64,000 nucleotides of DNA from Datisca glomerata (Eukaryota; Streptophyta; Magnoliopsida; Cucurbitales; Datiscaceae): the NCBI GenBank assembly GCA_003255025.1, contig QANY01002235.1, positions 774,260 through 838,259 of the forward strand. The letters run 5' to 3'. Below, piece after piece: positions 58,185 to 64,000 of this stretch. Position 1 is the stretch's first letter; each line of letters opens with the position of its first letter. The notes under the pieces are model-generated. The model was not told the origin of the DNA. It saw nothing but the letters and a program-made list of their open reading frames with translations, and searched no databases. The position numbers and the translations under genes were made by a program.

Positions 58185-58442
58185 TCAATTTCTCAAAAAC
58201 CCAGGAATAAGATAAACATTGTCCAAAACAAGAAAATTATTTCCAAAATCAAGACGAACTGCCCCCAATGCTTTGGTTGACACGAGCACTCCATTGCCAA
58301 CTCTAATTATCACCTTGCCACCAGGAAGCTTTCTTACTGAATCAAGCATCTGCAAAGAAGAACATACAATATTAGTGGCTCTTGAATTCAATGTATAGGA
58401 TGACGAATCATATTCCACTAAACAAGCTTCAAGAACAAGCAA
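58185..58442 (-). pseudogene. Copia 2 protease with mutated active site
   Basis: Open frame of 85 residues. YTLNSRATNIVCSS replaces the expected LDSGATNHVC: catalytic Asp is Asn19 and Gly is Arg21. IIRVGNGVLVSTKALGAVRL and LDNVYLIPGFLRN complete the domain. It is inactive by sequence. Confidence 0.85.
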
Positions 58443-59294
58443 ATCACATTTACCTTTCTTTTTCAGTTCAAAGAGATACTTGCTATGGTTTCTCTTCTAA
58501 TGACCTTTAACTCCACAGTGAAAACACTTTCCCTTGGGTTTGATGTCGCATTTGTTCTTATTGGCCATGGGTGACTTTTGGCATTCTTTCCTCTTTTGTT
58601 CTTACTCTTGTCCTTACAATTCTTCTTCTTCCTTTTGTTGTTCTTAACAACATTGAAAGAATATTTTTGCTTAGAATCATTTACCTTGCCCTCTTTGCTC
58701 ATACTCTTATTGAGTGACTAAAAAATATGAAGTTTATTCAACAATTACGTCATGTTGAATTTCAACTTATACATAACATAGTTGGCGGTGAACGTAGAAA
58801 AACCAGGTGTGAGCGATTCAAGTATAATGCTAACTCGAGTTCGCCCATCTATGGTTGCCCTATGTACTTCTGCCTCATACATTATATTGATCATGTTCAC
58901 GCACAAAAGTACCTTTCTTCATCTCGGTTATCATTTAGCTCCTAGTAGCCTCATGAAGACTTTGATCAGACTTCTACCCAAACATCACCTGTAAAGATTC
59001 TATAATCTCATAGATAGTTTCCATGCGTTCATGTTTTGTTCTCAGAACATCATTCATGCTCGCAAACATGTAGCACTTAGCTTTATTGTTAGATTGAATC
59101 AAACAATCAAACTTGTCCATAACATTCTTAGGGGCATCGACAGCGGGCATCTCTGGACATTCCTCAGTAAAAACAAATTTGTAGTTCTCACAAATTAACA
59201 TCAAGTTTAAATTTGACTTTCATCTTATGAAATTATCACCATTTGATTTCTCAAGTGCAAGTAAAACAGTAATAAGGTTGTCCATGGTAGACAT
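58443..59294 (-). pseudogene. Copia 2 gag
   Basis: From the ATG at 59294: MSTMDNLITVLLALEKSNGD, a stop, then NLMLICENYKFVFTEECPEM, DCLIQSNNKAKCYMFASMND, and KHERMETIYEIIESLQVMFG (frame at 58974-59204). A basic stretch (58463-58702) and the zinc knuckle CFHCGVKGH, followed by a stop and KRNH in place of the last Cys, precede the protease. Two or more frame changes break it. Confidence 0.83.
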
Positions 59295-61260
59295 AATAAT
59301 AAATGAAAAATAAAACTAACATAATTTAATATAATTGAAATAAATATCAAGAATTTGGAAAGTAAACGTGTTGCTTGAATGCAACATATTAAACACATAA
59401 ACTTAACATTTTACTGATCCATGATAAGACAACCTAACATTTATTATGCTACTTTAGGGTCAGTCAGATTAATTTTAAATTGTCTATAAGACATTCTCAT
59501 CCTTCTTAATTAAAACTCAAAATATCTCATATATTCTCTTTGAACAATAAGGTATCACTAATTTGGTCAAGTCACAATTATCCACTCAAAGCTTAATTGT
59601 GACTTTGTGAGTGTAACCCATTATTTTGGATTCCATAACTTGATTTAGAATATGTCATCTTAGGTATGGTCAAAACTAAACTACATCATTTAGTCCTATC
59701 TTCTTAAGAAGTTCAACCTTGATATTAATACAGCTCGAAACCTTTATTAGGGGTATGAAAACAAAGTCATCTCGAGGCCCTCACTGTACCTCAGGGTGTT
59801 GTAATAATAATGGAGATCATAGGTTACATTGACATGTCAACCTTCTCCCACTCACTATTTTAGGATAATGTGTTTCTGTTTTGACTAAGCAATTAATTCT
59901 AAATTAATTACTAGTTAAAATAATCCAATTAATGTAAAATTAACAGTTAATCCAATCTAATTGGTCTAAGTTCATTTAACCTTCTAAAGAGCCTAAGTCA
60001 AAATTAGTTGAACTTAGAATAACTAATTAATTACATTTGTCAAACTTTAATAAAACTCTTTTAATAGAGTTGGTTATCCTAAATGTTACTATAACCTTAA
60101 GAGTAGTGTGATTACCAAGTTTTAACTAATTAAAATCAAGAAGTTTATATGAAATTGAATTTTCAAAACAATTCTTATAAACATATTAGGAAAGTCCTAA
60201 TCAACCATGTTTCTACCAATGAGATGCATGAATCAATAAAATTGTGTGGAGTTTCGTGTATGATATGTGATCGACTAATGCATGATCATGTTATCAATCA
60301 AATGAATAAATATTTATTTAACAATCAAATAAACAAATGAGAAACCGAGTGACCATTGAGTATTTCTAAATTGCAACATTTGAAAAATAGTACTAATTAC
60401 AAAGAGGATTTCAAGAATACATATTTCCCAAAAAGCTCATTCTCCACCAGAGTTCATCTTCGTAATCTTCAAGCTTTGATCAAAACCTTTTAATTAGGAT
60501 AAACTATTTTTTTAATTAAATAATCCCATTAATTATCCTTTTAAAATTAGTTGGATTTGATTTTGATGACTCATCAAACTTGAGTCAAATCCAATCAATT
60601 AATTAATTTTAATTTTCAAAAAAATTCAAACCGATAATTATCCTTCTAAAAAAAATTTTAAATTTTAAAATTCAAAATTCAAAATTTCAAAAATTCAATC
60701 AAATTTTAAAATTTTAAAGATAAGGATATGATTTGGGCTTTTGCGACACATTGCGGGGGATATAGTTACAAGGTATAAGAGTTTCTGTGAAATTTCCCTT
60801 GCAGTAACAACAATTAGCTCTGACGATAGGACTCCCCCACCATCGCCCCCATCCACTACCATCAAACACTGCCGAAGGTCCAACCGACGACGTCCTTCAA
60901 GGCAGTGCCACCGCCAGTGCCACTACTGTCGGCGTCGCGGATGTCGATTTTTTCGGCGGCGGCTTCTTTTTCTTCCTCGTTCATCACGTGCATTTTTCGT
61001 CTTCTTGTGATCGAAATTTTACAACATGATATTCAAAATAAAATTACAAAAATTCCTATTCCCAAAATGGCTTACACAAGATCTAAGGAAAAAATAAAGA
61101 ACAAAGTCTACATCCAAAAGTCACCATACAATTAACTATTCATCATTAACCATACACTCAAAAAATAAACCATTCATTCATTCATACATATCAAAATATA
61201 TAAATTTTGAAAGATGCAAGAACATCCGCACACTATTTAATACACAAATATATAAAGATC
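59295..61260 (-). other. Copia 2 leader, non-coding
   Basis: About 1.97 kb between primer-binding site and gag. Mostly AT-rich, with one GC-rich island at 60820-61010 (CCGCCG, CGTCGTC, GGCGGCGG motifs). No gene is supported; frames over the island are low-complexity. Confidence 0.6.
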
Positions 61261-61273
61261 ACTCTGATACTAA
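61261..61273 (-). promoter_or_regulatory. Primer-binding site of copia element 2
   Basis: The minus strand reads TTAGTATCAGAGT one base after the LTR end TTTTAACA, a tRNA-iMet type site with one change from TGGTATCAGAG. Confidence 0.75.
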
Positions 61274-61274
61274 T

Positions 61275-62673
61275 TGTTAAAATCCATGGAAACGTGCGAC
61301 GGAAGGTGTAGTGGTGTTTTTTAAAAAATATTATAAAATGATAAACGATCACATCATCGTAGATCTCACTGCAGTGCAATGTGGCACTACAATAGTCCAT
61401 GCCAATCTATTATTTAAAATCAGTGATTGATATGTGGCAGTCTAACATGCCATGTGGCAATTTCTGTAAATTTATGATTTATTTTAATCAGATAAATTTC
61501 TAGATATTTGTTAATTTAAAAATTAACTTATCTGATCATTCCTATCAACTAGCTAATCTGTTAGCTAAAACAACAGATTTAGTTGATTCAAAATTTAAAT
61601 TATTATCTCATAATAATTAAACATTATCTAAAATTTGATATTTTGTCTCACTTATCGATTAACATAATAATCAATATTATTATTAATGATAATTTCTAAA
61701 AATTATATTAAATAATTCAATTAACGAATTCTTAATTAGTCGATCATACATAGTTATCTCATAATTATATACTTGTCCTAGAAGTATAATTCCTTTTGTA
61801 AGTCATTCCTTTTCTCATGTCCTGAAATATTCACACTCTAAACTGTGTAGTACAGAGGTAAGTTGGAGACCATGAGCTCATAATCCTAACATCCAATAAA
61901 CCGGATTATTAACTAAATTATTTAATTAATCTTATTTATTAATTTCATTATTAATCCACTACAAATATGGAATTGCATTCTTAGATATTACAGAATATAT
62001 TTAAAGTGTATTCTCGTGTAGTCTATTGATATAATCATTTCATGTAGTAATGTCCTCTAATTATTCGTTTGTAAATCAGAGTTGGTCAAAATTACCATTT
62101 TACAATTGTATTATAAATTTGAGCTCAATAACCAGTCAGTTCTAGAATTAATACTTAAGGGAAGCAATATGCGATCCGTTAGGAAAGTTTGGATTCTAAA
62201 TCTTGTAAGATCATATTCTCAATCATCCATGTCACTGAATCTCCAACAAAAAAGTCACTATTATGTTTTACAAACAAACCTTAATGGAGTGAATCAAAAG
62301 ATCCAGTAGACATGCATAGGTGTTCATAACTACTCAAGATTTTGACTTATCTACATATGATCATCAGTTTTGATGTTTATTAAATCTTTATGATAAAAAG
62401 TAAGTTAATAAAGATATTAATCCACATCAGTTATGTCCTATGTAATCTAATTATATAAAGTAGCTTCACTAAGATATCTATCCACATCAATAATCTGAAT
62501 CTAGATCACATGCATTCATAATGCTTATTGAACCGTACTAGCAACCTTTCATTAAATATTCCATATTTTAATATGTTATAGACTATTTTATTCATTATCT
62601 ATGATCTTAATCATCTTGTACTTATACAAGATCATAGTATTAAACACAACCTTTGAGGGCAGTATGCTCGACA
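61275..62673 (-). repeat. 5' LTR of copia element 2 (1,399 bp)
   Basis: On the minus strand starts TGTCGAGCATACTG after the Athila RT and the AATAC flank (62674-62678), and ends CCATGGATTTTAACA at the PBS. Homologous to 54353-55706 and 48013-50194. It lacks a different part of the family LTR (equivalent to about 48100-48690). Confidence 0.82.
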
Positions 62674-62678
62674 AATAC

Positions 62679-63560
62679 CTCAAGTGTTTGCTCCACCATG
62701 CCCGTGAAAATTACCATCATGCATCTCTAGAATGTTGTTGGAGCATTGCATAGCCCAAAAGGTATCTTTCTAAAAGCAAAGGTTCTATAAGGACAGGTGA
62801 AAGTGGTATTCTTCTTATCATCTAGTGCTCTAGTTATTTGGTTGTAGCCTGAATATCCATCCATAAAATAGTAATATTCATATCCAGCAAGTTTGTCTAA
62901 CATTTGATCAGTGGAGGACAAAGGGAAATGATCATTTCTGGTAGCTTTGTTCAGCTTCTTGTGATCCAAGCATACCCTCCAGCCAGTCACTATTCTTATG
63001 GGTTCAATTTATTGTTCTCATTGGCTATAACTGTTACTCCTATCTTTTTAGGCACACATTAGACAAGGCTAACCCATGCACTGTCTGAAATTGGGTAGAT
63101 TATTCCAGCATCAAACCATTTAATTATCTCATTCTTGACAATCTCTTTCATGATTGGATTTAGCCTTCACTGCTGCTCTATGGAATTGCCACTCCCCTCT
63201 TCTAACAGTATCTTATGCATGTAAATAGAAGGGCTTATCCTCTTAATGTCATCCATTTTCCAGCCAATTGCTCTTTTATACCTTCCCCAGGCTTCCAACG
63301 ATAACTTCTCATTTTCATTGATTAGGGAAGAAGAAATAATAATGGGCAGAGTACTGTTATCACCTAGGTAAGCATATTTAAAATGGGAAGGAAGATGTTT
63401 TAATTCAAGTAAAGCTGGTGATTCAATAGAAGGCAGGGTTAGCTTGTATGTCGTTTCAGATAATTGTAATGATTCAATTTATTTTCCAAACCTGGGAGTA
63501 CTTTACTTTGCATCCATCCATGTGACTGCTATTTCCCCCTCATCGTGCTATCTTCTTCCG
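62679..63560 (-). pseudogene. Athila reverse transcriptase, N-terminal part (minus-strand element)
   Basis: Minus strand: NPIMKEIVKNEIIKWFDAGI, IYPISDSAWVSLV, CVPKKIGVTVIANENNKLNP, then the frame at 62727-62990 with TGWRVCLDHKKLNKATRNDH, YYYFMDGYSGYNQI (first catalytic Asp), FTCPYRTFAFRKIPFGLCNA. It ends at the AATAC flank and copia LTR at 62673. Stops and shifts are scattered upstream of 63120. Confidence 0.86.
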
Positions 63561-64000
63561 AAATTTCCAAAGTTGATTCTGATTGAGTAACATTGCACAG
63601 CTTCTCCATAACTATGGAGTCCATCAGAGAAATAGATGCACATTATTTTATTTCTTCATTAGTGTGTTTCATAGCATTAAAAACATTGAAGCCTATCTGT
63701 TGATCATTAACCCTCATAGTAAGCTTTCATTTTTGCACATCAATGTTGATTCTTCCTACCGCTAAGAAGGTTCTGCCAAGTATAATAGGTACTTCTCTGC
63801 CTGCCTCATAGTCTAGAATGATAAAATCTGCTGGAAATATGAATTTATCCACTTGTACCAGAACATCCTCTATCTTTCCTTTTGTATAGACATAAGACAT
63901 GTCAGCCAACTACAAAATAAAGGTTGTTCGCCTAGATTCTCCTATTCCCATCTTTCTGATGATGGACAGGAGCATAAGATTGATATGTGCTTTCCCAAGT
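63561..64000 (-). pseudogene. Athila aspartic protease, C-terminal part (runs off the window)
   Basis: Frame at 63727-63909: ADMSYVYTKGKIEDVLVQVD, KFIFPADFIILDYEAGREVP, IILGRTFLAVGRINIDVQ. The active-site loop (DLGAS) would lie beyond 64000 or in the broken part at 63920-64000 (QLGKAHINLMLL). Below 63727 the linker to RT (MRVNDQQIGFNVFNAMKHTN) is readable. Confidence 0.83.

Larger units (their letters stand above)
56093..61274 (-). mobile_element. Copia element 2 (Tork-like), internal region
   Basis: Minus-strand order from right to left: primer-binding site (61261-61273), long leader, gag (start ATG 59294), protease, integrase, RT to just past YVDD. The 3' part of RT and RNase H are missing because the sequence switches to Athila RT at 56092. 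Its 5' LTR is 61275-62673. Confidence 0.85.
37691..64000 (-). mobile_element. Large minus-strand Athila-type Ty3/gypsy element, nested host (5' end off window)
   Basis: Protease, RT, RNase H, integrase, third ORF, polypurine tract and probable 3' LTR occur in the expected order from 64000 down to 37691. They are interrupted by copia element 2 with its LTRs (54353-62673), a CACTA element with a solo LTR inside (45559-51186) and the viral block (39510-44060). The element itself would be about 10-12 kb without inserts. Gag and 5' LTR would lie beyond 64000. Confidence 0.65.

Noticed and set aside
60741..61135. Arg/Pro/Ser-rich frames
   Set aside because: Low-complexity translation of a GC-rich island in the copia leader, with no domain.
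1..64000. Defence island, biosynthetic cluster, phage or CRISPR-like system
   Set aside because: The spliced gene, TATA boxes, LTRs, tRNA-Met primer sites and CACTA ends show plant nuclear DNA. Repeats present are microsatellites, TE repeats or motif clusters without spacer-repeat structure.

Overview
The window looks like repeat-rich nuclear DNA of a flowering plant, most likely a eudicot. It is AT-rich, has one intron-containing plant gene at the left edge, and is otherwise filled with nested, decayed transposable elements. I see no bacterial genes, operons, rRNA, tRNA or CRISPR. Almost every open frame beyond the first 2.5 kb is a short, broken piece of a retrotransposon or an endogenous virus. 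The species cannot be named from this sequence alone.

Layout. (1) 1-2.5 kb: 5' part of a minus-strand TVP38/TMEM64-type (SNARE-associated/DedA-like) membrane protein gene. Five exons can be spliced in frame; the 3' exons lie off the left edge. (2) 2.5-6.5 kb: intergenic DNA with a dense, irregular array of a GCTAAGTGCC-like motif and a possible LRR gene scrap. (3) 6.5-32.7 kb: a minus-strand Ty1/copia element cut in its reverse transcriptase (RT) gene by a 22,954-bp Ty3/gypsy (Tekay/Del-like chromovirus) complex at 7026-29979, with a perfect CTAGG target duplication. The complex has the form LTR-internal-LTR-internal-LTR. It contains a plus-strand Athila-like element (about 14.87-21.02 kb) and a CACTA DNA transposon (22918-26461). 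(4) 32.7-37.7 kb: remnants of a further copia element (minus) and another Ty3/gypsy element (plus).

(5) 37.7-64 kb: a large minus-strand Athila-type element, running from protease at the right edge through RT, RNase H, integrase, a 'putative plant transposon protein' ORF, polypurine tract and probable 3' LTR. It is broken by several insertions. These are an endogenous pararetrovirus (Caulimoviridae-like, about 39.5-44.06 kb) with inverted copies of its leader; a second CACTA element (45559-51186, TSD TTA) that itself carries a 2,182-bp solo copia LTR (TSD TCAAG); and a copia element plus LTR of the same family inserted in the Athila RT next to its catalytic motif. That last locus is partly duplicated and holds an in-frame copia-RT/Athila-RT fusion ORF.

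How it fits together: apart from the TVP38-like gene, nothing here looks like a working gene set. The value of the window is its insertion record, because target duplications and restored reading frames allow an order of events to be read: copia, then the gypsy complex, then Athila and CACTA elements; and Athila, then CACTA, then solo LTR. Confidence is high for the exons, the TSD-bounded insertions and the protein domains, lower for exact ends of decayed elements. The sequence holds one ambiguous base (n at 54588).
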